From assembly GCA_944322025.1 (NCBI GenBank), contig CALUOH010000049.1:1-64000 (forward strand): 64,000 bases of DNA, given 5' to 3'. The stretch's first letter is position 1, and each line of letters begins with the position of its first letter. Both the position numbers and the translations under genes were made by a program. The DNA comes from an uncultured Bacteroidales bacterium. GTDB taxonomy: Bacteria; Bacteroidota; Bacteroidia; Bacteroidales; Paludibacteraceae. The notes beneath the pieces are model-generated. The model worked only from the letters and a program-made list of their open reading frames with translations. It had not been told where the DNA came from and searched no databases. Positions 1 through 8,608 of this stretch are shown in pieces.

Positions 1-3
1 ATA

Positions 4-46
4 GAAAAACTTCGAAGTGCCTAATTATCAGACACTTCGAAGTTTC
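4..46 (-). terminator. Intrinsic terminator after tRNA-Phe
   Basis: Read on the minus strand, an 11-13 bp stem (AAACTTCGAAGTG pairing with CACTTCGAAGTTT) closes a loop of about 9 nt and runs into a T-rich tail. It lies just downstream of the tRNA-Phe 3' end. Confidence 0.85.
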
Positions 47-51
47 TTGAG

Positions 52-124
52 TGGTGCCACCAGGAATCGAACCGGGGACACAAGGATTTTCAGTCCTTTG
101 CTCTACCAACTGAGCTATGGCACC
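52..124 (-). tRNA. tRNA-Phe (GAA)
   Basis: The minus strand folds into a complete 73-nt tRNA. The acceptor stem GGTGCCA pairs with TGGCACC, with discriminator A. The D-loop region reads AGCTCAGTTGGTAGAGC, the anticodon loop CTGAAAA gives anticodon GAA, and the T-loop contains GGTTCGATTCC. CCA is not encoded. A canonical promoter and a terminator flank it, so it appears to be a single-gene transcription unit. Confidence 0.97.
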
Positions 125-142
125 ATCGCCGTTTTGCGAGTG

Positions 143-173
143 CAAAGGTAGGACTTTTTTTTAATCCGGCAAA
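143..173 (-). promoter_or_regulatory. Promoter for tRNA-Phe
   Basis: The minus strand carries TTTG (173-170), a 19-bp spacer and TACCTTTG (150-143), the Bacteroidetes -33/-7 arrangement. The -7 box lies about 19 bp upstream of the tRNA 5' end. Confidence 0.85.
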
Positions 174-248
174 GCTTATGACCTGTTTTTTCTCCAAAAA
201 TTTCACAGGGGCAAACAATGAGCTGATTATCACATGTGAATGGTAGCG

Positions 249-1592
249 TCAGATGTCCTTTATGAGGATGCGGGCGGCACGCTCCATGGAGCCCTGCCGT
301 ATCTCAGCCATGTTTTTCCACAGGTTTTCGAACTCCTCGGCATGGGAAATCTTGAAATTCTCGGAGCCGAACCGCTCTATCCTGTCGGTAAGAAGCCCGA
401 GTGTGATGCGGTTGATGTCCATGGCGGGCTGATACATTTTCTCTCCCTGCTGCTCGACGTATATCTCCGACACGATGGCCGTGTCGACCAGCAGTTCGAG
501 ATGGTCCTGCACGAGGCGGATGGGGATGTTGTATTCGGTGGATATGGTGTTGGCGGATACGGGCTGACCGTCCTCGAAGCGGCGGATGAGTATTTTCAAT
601 ACTATCACGAGTGTGAAGTCCTTGTAGCGGCGCGATATGTTTTTCGTGTCGCTCTCGAAGTTGTAGCTTGAGAGGTTCTGGCTCACGTAGCATAGCTCCG
701 CGCCGTAGAGGACTATGAGCCACGATATCTGCAACCAGAACATGAGCAGCGGGATGGCGGCGAAGCTGCCGTAGACGGCGTTGTAGCGGGAGAGGGTGAC
801 CTGTCCACTCACGTAGATTATCTGCAAGAGGTAGAAGGCTGTGCCTGTGACTATGGCGGAGAAGAGCGCGTCACGGAAGCGCACTTTCGTGTTGGGGATG
901 ACGAGAAATACTATGGTGAAGAGCAGCCAGTAGGCCAGGTAGGGGGTGAGGCGTATGAAGAACTGGTATATGGGGATGAAGAAGCTGCCGATGGATGAGT
1001 TGGCGACGTATTCGACGTAGCGGTCTACCGCGCCGCTGAGGCTTGCGGAGACGACCATGAGTATGGGCGCGACTACGAGGATGGTGAGGTATGTGGTGAA
1101 CTGTCGTACTATGGAGCGGTTTTTGTGGACGTTCCATATACGGTTGAAGTTGTTTTCTATCTGACGGAACATGCTTACGACGGACCAGAGGAGTATGATG
1201 ACTCCTATGCCGACGAAGAGGCCGCCGTGGGCCTGTTCGAGGTAGTTGTTTACGAACTGCATGAAGAATGGGAGTATGTCCCGGCTTTCACCGACGATAC
1301 GGGTTATGAAGTCGTTTATATTGTCCTGTATGCCGAATCCGCGTCCGACGGCGAGGATGAGGGCGAAGATGGGGACGATGGCGAGGAGGGTGTAGTATGT
1401 CAGGACGGAGGCGCGGTAGAGGAGGTCGTCCTCGAAGCAGCCGCGTATGGAGAGGACTATCTTTTTGAGTATACGTACGGAGATGCGTTTTGACTTGGTG
1501 AGTTCGTTTTCGGTCACGCGGAATATGTCGGTGACGAGGAAGCGGTAGAGACGCTGAAATTTGTCGGACAGCCGGTTTTTGTCTTTGCTCAT
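249..1592 (-). CDS. YihY/BrkB family inner-membrane protein
   Basis: A 447-residue integral membrane protein. About six hydrophobic segments lie between residues 55 and 300, and the segment LYRASVLTYYTLLAIVPIFA with the later NAVYGSFAAIPLLMFWLQ matches the YihY/BrkB fold once misnamed ribonuclease BN. Its transport or structural role is not established in the family. Residues from about 320 form a soluble tail with a winged-helix look (SANTISTEYNIPIRLVQDHL), common in Bacteroidetes members. The start is the ATG at 1592, only 29 bp from the 3' end of rnpB, with no terminator seen between them, so read-through from rnpB could supply its transcript. Family assignment is firm; function is not. 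Confidence 0.88.
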   Translation of the reverse strand: MSKDKNRLSDKFQRLYRFLVTDIFRVTENELTKSKRISVRILKKIVLSIRGCFEDDLLYRASVLTYYTLLAIVPIFALILAVGRGFGIQDNINDFITRIVGESRDILPFFMQFVNNYLEQAHGGLFVGIGVIILLWSVVSMFRQIENNFNRIWNVHKNRSIVRQFTTYLTILVVAPILMVVSASLSGAVDRYVEYVANSSIGSFFIPIYQFFIRLTPYLAYWLLFTIVFLVIPNTKVRFRDALFSAIVTGTAFYLLQIIYVSGQVTLSRYNAVYGSFAAIPLLMFWLQISWLIVLYGAELCYVSQNLSSYNFESDTKNISRRYKDFTLVIVLKILIRRFEDGQPVSANTISTEYNIPIRLVQDHLELLVDTAIVSEIYVEQQGEKMYQPAMDINRITLGLLTDRIERFGSENFKISHAEEFENLWKNMAEIRQGSMERAARILIKDI

Positions 1593-1621
1593 AGGGTCGG
1601 GTTGTTGAATTCAGAAAGAGA

Positions 1622-2004
1622 GGAATAGCCGGGCTATAAGCCGGGTTCTGTACGGCATGCGAGATGCCGCGTCTGTCATTTATCTGGGTCCGCTGTCACC
1701 AACGGACTCTATCGACCTACCCTCCGGCGGTAACTTCGGGCGAGCAGCCCTGACATGACGCCGGTTTACTTGGTCTTTCAACCCATACGGCGCACTGACC
1801 CGCGAGTGTCGCCACTGCGGCGGTAAGCTCTTACCTCACCTTCTCACCCTTACCCGCGAAGAGCGCGGGCGGTTATTTTCTTCTGCGCTTGTGTGAATCT
1901 CACGACCCTCTTCCCGTTAGGAAGTATGGTGCTCTGTGTTGCCCGGACTTTCCTCCCGATGCAGCCTTAAAGCTGCGCCTGGCGACAGACCGCCCGACTA
2001 TTCC
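1622..2004 (-). ncRNA. rnpB: RNase P RNA (bacterial type A)
   Basis: The catalytic RNA that trims the 5' leader of tRNA precursors. Read on the minus strand, the 5' part contains GAGGAAAGTCCGGGCA (about 1953-1938), the universal P4/CRI segment, and the 3' part contains ACAGAACCCGGCTTAT (1651-1636), the matching 3' core. The ends were set by the P1 helix: GGAATAGTCGGGC at the 5' end pairs with GCCCGGCTATTCC at the 3' end. The resulting 383 nt is normal for the class. A TATCTTTG box sits about 6 nt upstream of the predicted 5' end. Confidence 0.95.
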
Positions 2005-2005
2005 G

Positions 2006-2085
2006 TCTGCAAAGATAGCGAAAGGTGCGCAAAACGGCAACAGAGTTGTCCGATTGGTATTGCCGAGGTGCAGATGTTTTATGCC
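2006..2085. repeat. Family C intergenic repeat, degenerate copy (C0)
   Basis: It begins with GCAAAGATAG and contains GCCGAGGTGCAG, both shared with the copies near 24.7 kb (24658-24824). The inner part CGGCAAC-AGA-GTTGTCCG can fold. The right arm (CTATCTT in other copies) has decayed to GATGTTTT. Resembles a type of hairpin repeat common between Bacteroidales genes; that comparison is from memory. Confidence 0.55.
2010..2017 (-). promoter_or_regulatory. -7 box of the rnpB promoter
   Basis: TATCTTTG on the minus strand matches TAnnTTTG and lies about 6 nt before the P1-defined 5' end of rnpB. The same bases are the left arm of a family C repeat, so repeat and promoter coincide. No good -33 box was found. 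Confidence 0.6.
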
Positions 2086-2114
2086 AATGCGGGACGGGGA
2101 GATGAGGGTATGGG

Positions 2115-2308
2115 AAGACGGGTTGGAGGGCGGGAGAGGATGGGGAGGGCCTTCGGAGGAGGTCCGTGGTGGCTTCGGCGAGAGTACGTTTTTTTAACCT
2201 CAATTCACACTTGGGGATTAGAAGTGGAGGAGGCCGGATGGCGAGACGGTGGGGAGGAGGTGGCCTGAGGCTGGCTCGAGAGTACGTGTTTTTAACCTTG
2301 ATTAATAA
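2115..2308 (-). repeat. Element A, copies A1 and A2 in tandem
   Basis: Two heads read on the minus strand (A1 at 2206-2179, A2 at 2308-2277), each containing GTTAAAAA followed by CGTACTCTCG. They are spaced 98 bp apart. Next to the A2 head, hexamers GCTGGC (2270), GGTGGC (2259), GGTGGG (2248) and GATGGC (2237) sit exactly 11 bp apart on the plus strand. Next to A1 are GCTTCG (2173), GGTCCG (2162) and CCTTCG (2151), then a G-rich tail. No coding sense; lies 5' of rnpB and 3' of the DUF2723 gene. Confidence 0.85.
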
Positions 2309-2375
2309 ATTGGCGAGAGGCAGGGAATGGGAGGACATGGGGAGAGAGGAATACAAAAAAGACGATGTGTCATAA

Positions 2376-2469
2376 TTGCAAACTGCTGCGTTATTTTCGG
2401 AGTTCGGGCTAAGTCATTTACTACAGTAAACTCCTGTCGCCCTCATCCTCAACGCCTTGCATTTTGCTA
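2376..2469. repeat. Long imperfect palindrome
   Basis: About 95 bp able to form one long interrupted hairpin: GCGTT pairs with AACGC, CGGGC with GCCC(T), and the centre is TTTACTACAGTAAA. It begins with TTGCAAACTGCTGCG and ends with CGCCTTGCATTTTGC. It resembles an intergenic repeat I have seen often in Bacteroides-like genomes, but only one copy occurs in this window. Confidence 0.5.
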
Positions 2470-2486
2470 ATTCTTACACATCTTAA

Positions 2487-2524
2487 AGGGGCTGTATCAA
2501 AACTTTTATTTTGACACAGCCCCT
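2487..2524 (-). terminator. Terminator of the DUF2723 gene
   Basis: A 15-bp stem with one mismatch (GGGGCTGTATCAAAA against TTTTGACACAGCCCC) and a 6-nt loop, followed on the minus strand by a short T run. It lies 25 bp beyond the stop codon of the gene ending at 2549. Confidence 0.8.
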
Positions 2525-2548
2525 GTAAAGACAGCATGAGAAAAGGGG

Positions 2549-5500
2549 TCAGCGTATCGCAGAGGCGTATTTTTCGATTTCGCTACGCAAGGGGGCAGCT
2601 AACGGAGATTTGTGCATTTCTGCTATCTGCCATGTCTGCGAGAGCTTCTGTAAGACGAAATCAGGCATCATCTCGTATGAGCAGTTGCGCTTCTTGGCGG
2701 GCAGGGAGGCGTACCATTCGAGGCGCGGCACGTATTCGTCGCGCATCATGCGGATGAATTCCTCGGCCCTGGCGCTGTCGCCTACCATGTAGTAGACCTG
2801 CGCGAAGTAGAGCGCGAAGTCTTCGTAGGGAAGCACCTCGGCGGGGATTTCGCGCACCACGCGGTCGAGTACCGCCTTTGCCATGTCGGTCTTGCCCTCC
2901 TGCGCCAAGGAGATGGCAAGGGTGTAGACGACTGAGCGGACGTTGCGCATCGAAGACCTGTTAGGCTCGTCGAGGTAGGCGAAGGTGCTGTCAACCCTGC
3001 CCCAGCGGAATTTGTTCATGATGTTGTCGTACATCACTTCGGCGTTGACGTTCTGCCTGCCTGACCTGATGGGTACGACACGCAGGGAGGTGCCTTCGAG
3101 ACGCTCGTAGCCGCTGATGAACGAGAGGGTGTTGCCTATGGTGGTCGCGCAGTAGATGGGGCGTTCCCAGTTGTTCGTGCGCAGCATTTCGAGGAACATG
3201 ATGTGGCTGCGGTAGAGCATGTTGGGCAGCTTTATCTCCATGGTGTCCACAATCAGCGCACTGTCCTCGGGGGCAACCGTGCCTGTGCGGAGTACCTGCT
3301 CCTTGTCGACAGGCAATGTGAGTGTGCGGGCATAGATGCGGCTCACGCCCTCCATGCCTGTGCTTTTTATCACCTGCTCCTGCCGCATCAGGTCGAGGGC
3401 GAGACCCAAGTCCATCTTGCCGCCGAAACGGGGGTCGTCTTCCACTACGGCTGCCTCGATGGTCTGATACTCAATGGGCTTCCACGATATGGGCAGGGGG
3501 GCAGACTCGTATGCCTCGCGCTTCATCTGCTCCACGTACCAGTCAGCCGTCAGGTATGAGAGGTTGCAGGCGCGGATGTCGGTGCGTGTGCCCTCCACCT
3601 CCTGATTGTACCAGACGGGGAATGTGTCGTTGTCGCCGTTGCAGAAGTATATGGCATTTGGCGCACATGAGTTCAGGTAGTTTGCGCCCACATCGCGCCC
3701 CACGCTGCGGTTGGAGCGGTCGTGGTCGTCCCAGTTCTGCTGCGCCATGAGAGCCGGCACTCCGAGAGAGAGCAGGGATACCGCCACAGCCGCCACGCGC
3801 TTGGGTATGAAGCGGCGGCAGATGTCGTAGAGGAACATCACGCCGAGGCCAATCCAGATGGCGAAGGCGTAGAACGAACCGGCATAGGCGTAGTCACGCT
3901 CACGCGGCTCTATGGGCTTCTGGTTCAGATAGACCACTATGGCGAGGCCGGTCATGAAGAAGAAGGCGAATACTATCCAGAATGTCTGTACTCCTGTCTT
4001 GTTGCCTTTCTGCATGAGCTGCCAGCAGATGCCGAGCAGTCCGAGCAGCAGGGGGAGCATGAAGTAGCGGTTGTGCGCATGGTTGTCCTTATATGACGGG
4101 GGCAGTTTCGACTGGTCGCCGTACATGGCGTTGTCGATGAAGGGTATGCCCGTAATCCAGTTGCCTTTGTCTATCTCGCCGAAGCCCTGCAAGTCGTTCT
4201 GCCGTCCGGAGAAGTTCCACATGAAGTAGCGCCAGTACATGTGGTTCATCTGATAGGAAAAGAAGAAGCGGAGGTTCTCGCCGAAAGTCGGGGTGATGCG
4301 GCTCTCCTGACGGCCGCACTGGTTGTAGTTTACCCTGTGGCCCTTGATGTCCGCCCACCTTTTATATTCGGCCACGTGTGCCTCAGTGGACGAATACATA
4401 CGGGGGAAGAGCATCTTGAATTTGTCATCGTACTCATAGCCCTCCACCTTTCTGCCGTGGGAGACATAGTGCGCCTCGCCCTCGGGGAGTGTCACGTCCT
4501 TGACCCACTCCTTGTTGCCATACTTCCTCACGGGCTTGCAGTAGCGGCCTTCCTCCTGCATCTTCACAGGGGCATCGTAGACCGCGCCATAGAGCAGCGG
4601 CACAGAACCGTACTGGTCACGGTTCAGGTATGACTGCAAAGAGAATACATCCTCCGGGGAGTTCTGGTCCATAGGCGTGTTGGCCAATGAGCGAACAACT
4701 ATGAGGATGAACGAGGAATAGCCTATCAGTATGACAGTCATGCACATCACTATGGTGTTGAGCCAATAGCGGTTGACCGTCACCTTGCGCAAGAAGAGCA
4801 GGGCGGCTATCACGGCCGTGACTATAAGCCCGAACCAGATGCCGTCGCCGAAGAAGGGTGCGCCCACTATCACTACCGACAGGAGGAAAGCCACCTTCAT
4901 TCGCACATCGTTATTCCCCGCCTGCGTCTCATAGGCCGCCCATACGAGCACGGCGGCTGTCGTGATGATGTAGATGAGGAAGCCGGAGTTATAGCCCATG
5001 CCGAGCGTGTTGACAAAGAAGAGCTCAAAGCGAGTGGCCACCTTGACAAAGCCGGGAATCATGCCGTAGAAGACGAACGCGAGTATCACCACAGATGCCA
5101 GCACGGCCAGTATCGTGTTCTTCGTCGTGACGTTATATTTCTTGAAGTAATAGAGCAGCACTATGGCCGGTATAGTCAGCAGGTTGAGCAGGTGCACGCC
5201 TATACTGAGACCCATGAGGTAGGCTATCAGGATAAGCCAGCGGCCTGCATAGGGACTGTCGGCACAGTCCTCCCATTTGAGTATGCACCAGAAGAGCAGC
5301 GCGGTAAGGAACGACGAGAATGCGTAGACTTCACCCTCAACAGCCGAGAACCAGAATGTGTCAGTGAACGTAAACGCCAGCGCACCGACAAGCCCCGCGC
5401 CGAGTATGGCAATGGTCTGCGCCGAGGTAAGCTCCTCACCGTCACGCTGCACTATGCGCCGGGCGATATGCGTTATAGTCCAAAAGAGGAAGAGGATGGT

Positions 5501-5764
5501 GAACGCGCTGCACAGCGCAGACATCACATTGACCATAGCCGCCACCTGTGTCGGGTCGGAAGCGAACAGGGAGAAGAGCCTGCCGGTCATCATGAATATC
5601 GGGTTTCCGGGCGGATGGCCCACTTCCAGTTTATATGCCGACGAGATGAACTCACCGCAGTCCCAGAGCGATGCCGTGGGCTCTATGGTGAGCAGATAGG
5701 TGACGGCGGCCACAGCAAAAGCCACCCACCCCATGATGTTGTTATACAACTTGAATCTATTCAT
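2549..5764 (-). CDS. DUF2723 / GT117-type membrane glycosyltransferase
   Basis: A 1071-residue membrane protein. The N-terminal half (about residues 10-350) has roughly ten hydrophobic segments. Near residue 35 is LWDCGEFISSAYKLEVGHPP, a GT-C-like luminal loop with acidic residues. More membrane segments follow around residues 565-665, and the C-terminal 350 residues are soluble and helical, TPR-like near the end (DMAKAVLDRVVREIPAEV). DUF2723 proteins are universal in Bacteroidetes and are treated as glycosyltransferases of the protein O-mannosyltransferase type that use a lipid-linked sugar. A soluble polyprenol-phosphate-mannose synthase lies 2.8 kb away (8609-9352) and could make the donor. 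The gene follows fbp by 42 bp with no terminator, so they may be cotranscribed. Confidence 0.85.
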   Translation of the reverse strand: MNRFKLYNNIMGWVAFAVAAVTYLLTIEPTASLWDCGEFISSAYKLEVGHPPGNPIFMMTGRLFSLFASDPTQVAAMVNVMSALCSAFTILFLFWTITHIARRIVQRDGEELTSAQTIAILGAGLVGALAFTFTDTFWFSAVEGEVYAFSSFLTALLFWCILKWEDCADSPYAGRWLILIAYLMGLSIGVHLLNLLTIPAIVLLYYFKKYNVTTKNTILAVLASVVILAFVFYGMIPGFVKVATRFELFFVNTLGMGYNSGFLIYIITTAAVLVWAAYETQAGNNDVRMKVAFLLSVVIVGAPFFGDGIWFGLIVTAVIAALLFLRKVTVNRYWLNTIVMCMTVILIGYSSFILIVVRSLANTPMDQNSPEDVFSLQSYLNRDQYGSVPLLYGAVYDAPVKMQEEGRYCKPVRKYGNKEWVKDVTLPEGEAHYVSHGRKVEGYEYDDKFKMLFPRMYSSTEAHVAEYKRWADIKGHRVNYNQCGRQESRITPTFGENLRFFFSYQMNHMYWRYFMWNFSGRQNDLQGFGEIDKGNWITGIPFIDNAMYGDQSKLPPSYKDNHAHNRYFMLPLLLGLLGICWQLMQKGNKTGVQTFWIVFAFFFMTGLAIVVYLNQKPIEPRERDYAYAGSFYAFAIWIGLGVMFLYDICRRFIPKRVAAVAVSLLSLGVPALMAQQNWDDHDRSNRSVGRDVGANYLNSCAPNAIYFCNGDNDTFPVWYNQEVEGTRTDIRACNLSYLTADWYVEQMKREAYESAPLPISWKPIEYQTIEAAVVEDDPRFGGKMDLGLALDLMRQEQVIKSTGMEGVSRIYARTLTLPVDKEQVLRTGTVAPEDSALIVDTMEIKLPNMLYRSHIMFLEMLRTNNWERPIYCATTIGNTLSFISGYERLEGTSLRVVPIRSGRQNVNAEVMYDNIMNKFRWGRVDSTFAYLDEPNRSSMRNVRSVVYTLAISLAQEGKTDMAKAVLDRVVREIPAEVLPYEDFALYFAQVYYMVGDSARAEEFIRMMRDEYVPRLEWYASLPAKKRNCSYEMMPDFVLQKLSQTWQIAEMHKSPLAAPLRSEIEKYASAIR

Positions 5765-5806
5765 ATAAGAAATTTAGTGTTATCGTTTCCTTTGTCTACC
5801 CCTCTC

Positions 5807-7777
5807 CTATTTAACGACCCCGAGACGGTATGCCAGCAATAGGCGTTTGAGGTCATCCACCTGAGTCTGAAGCTGTTCGCCTATATCGGTATCGCGCACC
5901 ATCATCCGCCGCGAGTCGAACTCCACGAGGAAGCGCGTCGACTTTATGTCCACGCCGTCCTCAATGGCGTGCTGCCGGCTCTCGAACGGCTCATGCTGAA
6001 CGAGTTGCAGGCCGTGCGAGTTGAACACGAGCGTGTAGCCCGCAATGCCTGTCTCGGCATGGTATGCGCGAGAAAAGCCTCCATCGATGACCAGCACACG
6101 GCCGTTGGCCTTCACAGGGCTTTCGCCTTTCACAGTCTTCACCGGCACATGGCCGTTCACTATATGGCGGTGCTCACCCTTCACTCCGAACTCGTCGAGC
6201 AGGCGGTCGCACACCTCGGCGTCGTTCCTGAGCTTGTAGTACATGCCCTGCACCTCCTTGTGCGTCTCCTTGTCGTCGAGGAGATAACGCTCAAACGTGG
6301 CCATGCGGCTCTTGTCGAACGACGGCGAGTCAGGCCCGCACCACCAGTACCACATGTAGTCCAGCGCCTCGTCATAGCCCTCGACATCCGACTTTCTCTG
6401 GCAAGCAACCCTCACGAGCCTGTCCACCTCGTCAAGATAAGCCTTGCCCTTATACTTCACCCCTCCCAGCGTCACCGTCTTGAACGAGCCGTCCTCATTC
6501 ATCGGTATCGAGGCATGGAAGAGCAGGTTGCCGTTGCACACCAGATACATCGACCCCTTGTCCAGCAGGCAGTCGAGGTGCGCCGCGAGCTTCGGGCTCT
6601 CCGCGAACGAGTGGTGCAGCTTGTCCATCAGCGTCCTCTCGTCCTCAGTCAGACGGTACGGGTCTTTGGGGTCGACAGTGGGGAAACGGGAGTCCTTCAA
6701 CGGGTAGTCCCTGTCGCCTATCCTCACAGTCCCCTTCTCGAAGTCTATCTTGTCAAGCAAATCCCTGTCCGCCATCTTCCAGTCGGGACGGCGCACTATT
6801 ATGTCGTGCTCCAGCTTCCACTGTATCACGGCTATCGCCTTGTGCATCTGCGCTATCAGCCGTACATTCTTGTCCGTGTATTCCGCGTCGGCGAAGTTAA
6901 GCTTCGGCATGAAGACCGTGCAGGGGTCGTCGGCGTACATGTCCATGGCGAACGTGGCCAGCGGGAGCAGGTTGATGCCGTAGCCGTCCTCCAGCGTATT
7001 GAGGTTGGCGTAGCGGAGCGATATGCGCAGCACATTGGCAATGCAGGCCTCGTTGCCTGCTGCCGCGCCCATCCATACCACGTCGTGGTTGCCCCACTGT
7101 ATGTCCACATTGTGGTAGTGCATCAGCTTGTCCATGATGAGGTGCGCCCCGGGGCCACGGTCGTAGATGTCGCCCACTATGTGCAGGCGGTCAACCACGA
7201 GCCTCTGTATCAACTCGCAGATGGCAATGATGCAGGCATCGCTTCGCCCTATTGAGATGATGGAGTTGAATATCTGGTGGAAGTATGCCGTCTTGTTCTC
7301 GTCGTCCTCGCTCTCGTGCATCATCTCCTGAATGATGTATGAGAATGCTTCGGGCATGGCCTTGCGCACCTTTGAGCGGGTGTATTTCGACGCCACGGCG
7401 CGGCACACCTTTATGAGCCTCTGCATGGTGATGGCGTACCACTCGTCGATGTTCTCCTCCTCGCGCTTGATAATCTCCAGCCTCTCTTTCGGGTAGTAGA
7501 TGAGAGTGCAGAGCTGCTTCCTCTCGCGCTCGCGCAGGGAGCTGCCGAAGACCTCGTCCACCTTACGCGCGACAGCCCCACTGGCGTTGCGCAGCACGTG
7601 GTCGAACGCCTCGTTCTCCCCGTGTATGTCCGTCAGGAAGTGCTCCGTCCCCTTGGGCAGGCTCAAAATGGCCTCAAGGTTGATAATCTCAGTACTCGCC
7701 GACGCTATGGTCGGGAAATTGCGGCTGAGCAGCTCCAGATAGCGTATCTCCTCCGCACTGAACGTCTTTGACTTCAT
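5807..7777 (-). CDS. fbp: Fructose-1,6-bisphosphatase, class III
   Basis: Hydrolyses fructose 1,6-bisphosphate to fructose 6-phosphate for gluconeogenesis in the cytoplasm. At 656 residues it has the length of the class III (Firmicutes/Bacteroidetes) enzyme. Metal-binding signatures of the metallophosphatase core are visible: LTDIHGENEAFDHVL near residue 45, DIYDRGPGAHLIMDKL near residue 205 and WGNHDVVWMGAAAG near residue 225. A histidine-rich C-terminal motif, HRHIVNGHVPVKTVKGE, completes the site. A good promoter lies 122 bp upstream. Identification is strong over the whole length. Confidence 0.96.
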   Translation of the reverse strand: MKSKTFSAEEIRYLELLSRNFPTIASASTEIINLEAILSLPKGTEHFLTDIHGENEAFDHVLRNASGAVARKVDEVFGSSLRERERKQLCTLIYYPKERLEIIKREEENIDEWYAITMQRLIKVCRAVASKYTRSKVRKAMPEAFSYIIQEMMHESEDDENKTAYFHQIFNSIISIGRSDACIIAICELIQRLVVDRLHIVGDIYDRGPGAHLIMDKLMHYHNVDIQWGNHDVVWMGAAAGNEACIANVLRISLRYANLNTLEDGYGINLLPLATFAMDMYADDPCTVFMPKLNFADAEYTDKNVRLIAQMHKAIAVIQWKLEHDIIVRRPDWKMADRDLLDKIDFEKGTVRIGDRDYPLKDSRFPTVDPKDPYRLTEDERTLMDKLHHSFAESPKLAAHLDCLLDKGSMYLVCNGNLLFHASIPMNEDGSFKTVTLGGVKYKGKAYLDEVDRLVRVACQRKSDVEGYDEALDYMWYWWCGPDSPSFDKSRMATFERYLLDDKETHKEVQGMYYKLRNDAEVCDRLLDEFGVKGEHRHIVNGHVPVKTVKGESPVKANGRVLVIDGGFSRAYHAETGIAGYTLVFNSHGLQLVQHEPFESRQHAIEDGVDIKSTRFLVEFDSRRMMVRDTDIGEQLQTQVDDLKRLLLAYRLGVVK

Positions 7778-7899
7778 AGTATATTGATTTACAAGTTAAT
7801 GCTTCCCGCCGTCCGTCAGGCAGCGGGAAGTCGGCCGACAGGGCGAGGGACAGACAATCAGACATATCCCTTGCAGGCCGCCCCTCCGCGCCAACACCG

Positions 7900-7931
7900 C
7901 AAAATTACACCAAATTCCACATATAAGCAAA
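7900..7931 (-). promoter_or_regulatory. Promoter for fbp
   Basis: The minus strand has TTTG (7931-7928), a 20-bp spacer and TAATTTTG (7907-7900). This gives an untranslated leader of roughly 115 nt before the ATG at 7777. Confidence 0.75.
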
Positions 7932-8136
7932 TGGGAAACCATCCATTTCCGCCCATTCCACACCGCGCAGCCGAAGAGGACATACCGGGGGGGACGGAGA
8001 GTGGTGCGAGTGGGGGTGCGGGGAAGCCTTTGGGAGGGGTGCGGAGGGGACGGAGAGAGACCGGCAGAAGATGGGAGAGGAGGCGTAAGACAGGGAATGA
8101 GGCTGCAGAGAGCAATGGATAAGGAGGCGGAGTGTA
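7932..8136. other. Gene-free G-rich tract
   Basis: No gene here. From 7987 to 8095 the plus strand is strongly purine and G rich, with several runs of four to seven G. GGTGCG recurs at 8003, 8015 and 8039 without the strict 11-bp phasing of the neighbouring repeat. It may be a decayed array. Confidence 0.4.
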
Positions 8137-8260
8137 CTAATTAAGGTTAAAAAGTCGTACCCTCGCCTTAGCCGTAAGGTAGCTCAGGGCTGGCCTGAGG
8201 CTTCGGTGGGGCTGGCCTGCTGCTGGCTCGAGAGTACGTGTTTTTAACACTGATTAGCAT
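8137..8260. repeat. Element A, copies A3 and A4 as an inverted pair (complete module)
   Basis: Two heads face each other: CTAATTAAGGTTAAAAAG at 8137 and its inverted counterpart ending TTTTTAACACTGATTAG at 8256. Between them six hexamers sit in unbroken 11-bp register on the plus strand: CTTAGC 8167, GGTAGC 8178, GCTGGC 8189, GCTTCG 8200, GCTGGC 8211, GCTGGC 8222. Position 3 is T in all six. It is the clearest copy of the family. Confidence 0.9.
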
Positions 8261-8530
8261 TTGGGCCGGGGCATGCCTTTGATGGCTGTACGGATTGAGC
8301 ATGGCAGAGTGAGGGGAGAAGGGAGGGCAAGAATCTGTTTTGATTTTCCATAAAGGCTGTTTTTTGAGGGATTAGGAGCATATTGGAATGGGTTTCAGCT
8401 TATGTATTGTGCGTCCCGCCGGCCCTATCACGCCCTCACGCCCTTGCAATAGCCCACTATTGCGTCGGTCATGAGGACAAGATATGCCACGACGGTGCAT
8501 CACAATCCATTTAGGCGGCAAAAGCCAATA
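8261..8530. other. Gene-free stretch upstream of the GT2 promoter
   Basis: No gene recognised. Bases 8328-8354 are nearly repeated at 11756-11783, sharing CTGTTTTGATTTTCCA (8335-8350). Nothing else notable was seen. Confidence 0.4.
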
Positions 8531-8558
8531 GGTTTCTGAAAATATTTTCTTACCTTTG
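8531..8558 (+). promoter_or_regulatory. Promoter for the GT2-prfB-kinase unit
   Basis: TACCTTTG at 8551-8558 matches the Bacteroidetes -7 box. A partial -33 box (TTTCTG, 8533-8538) lies at about the right distance. Predicted start of transcription near 8565, 44 nt before the first ATG. Confidence 0.7.
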
Positions 8559-8608
8559 TACCCCAAAACAGGCACACGCAAGCGCGGCGCGCCGCAACAG
8601 AGAAAGGC

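Noticed and set aside
2487-2524. GGGGCTGTATCAAAA arms as ends of an insertion sequence
   Set aside because: Arms are only 6 nt apart with no transposase nearby; a terminator for the adjacent gene explains them.
5969-7255. A 428-codon open frame opposite fbp, and similar long frames at 44910-46430, 32068-33450, 23095-24189 and 15845-16693
   Set aside because: Each lies antisense or out of frame to a well-identified gene, has low-complexity His/Arg/Val-rich or Ser/Pro-rich composition and no family resemblance; they are by-products of G+C-rich codon use.
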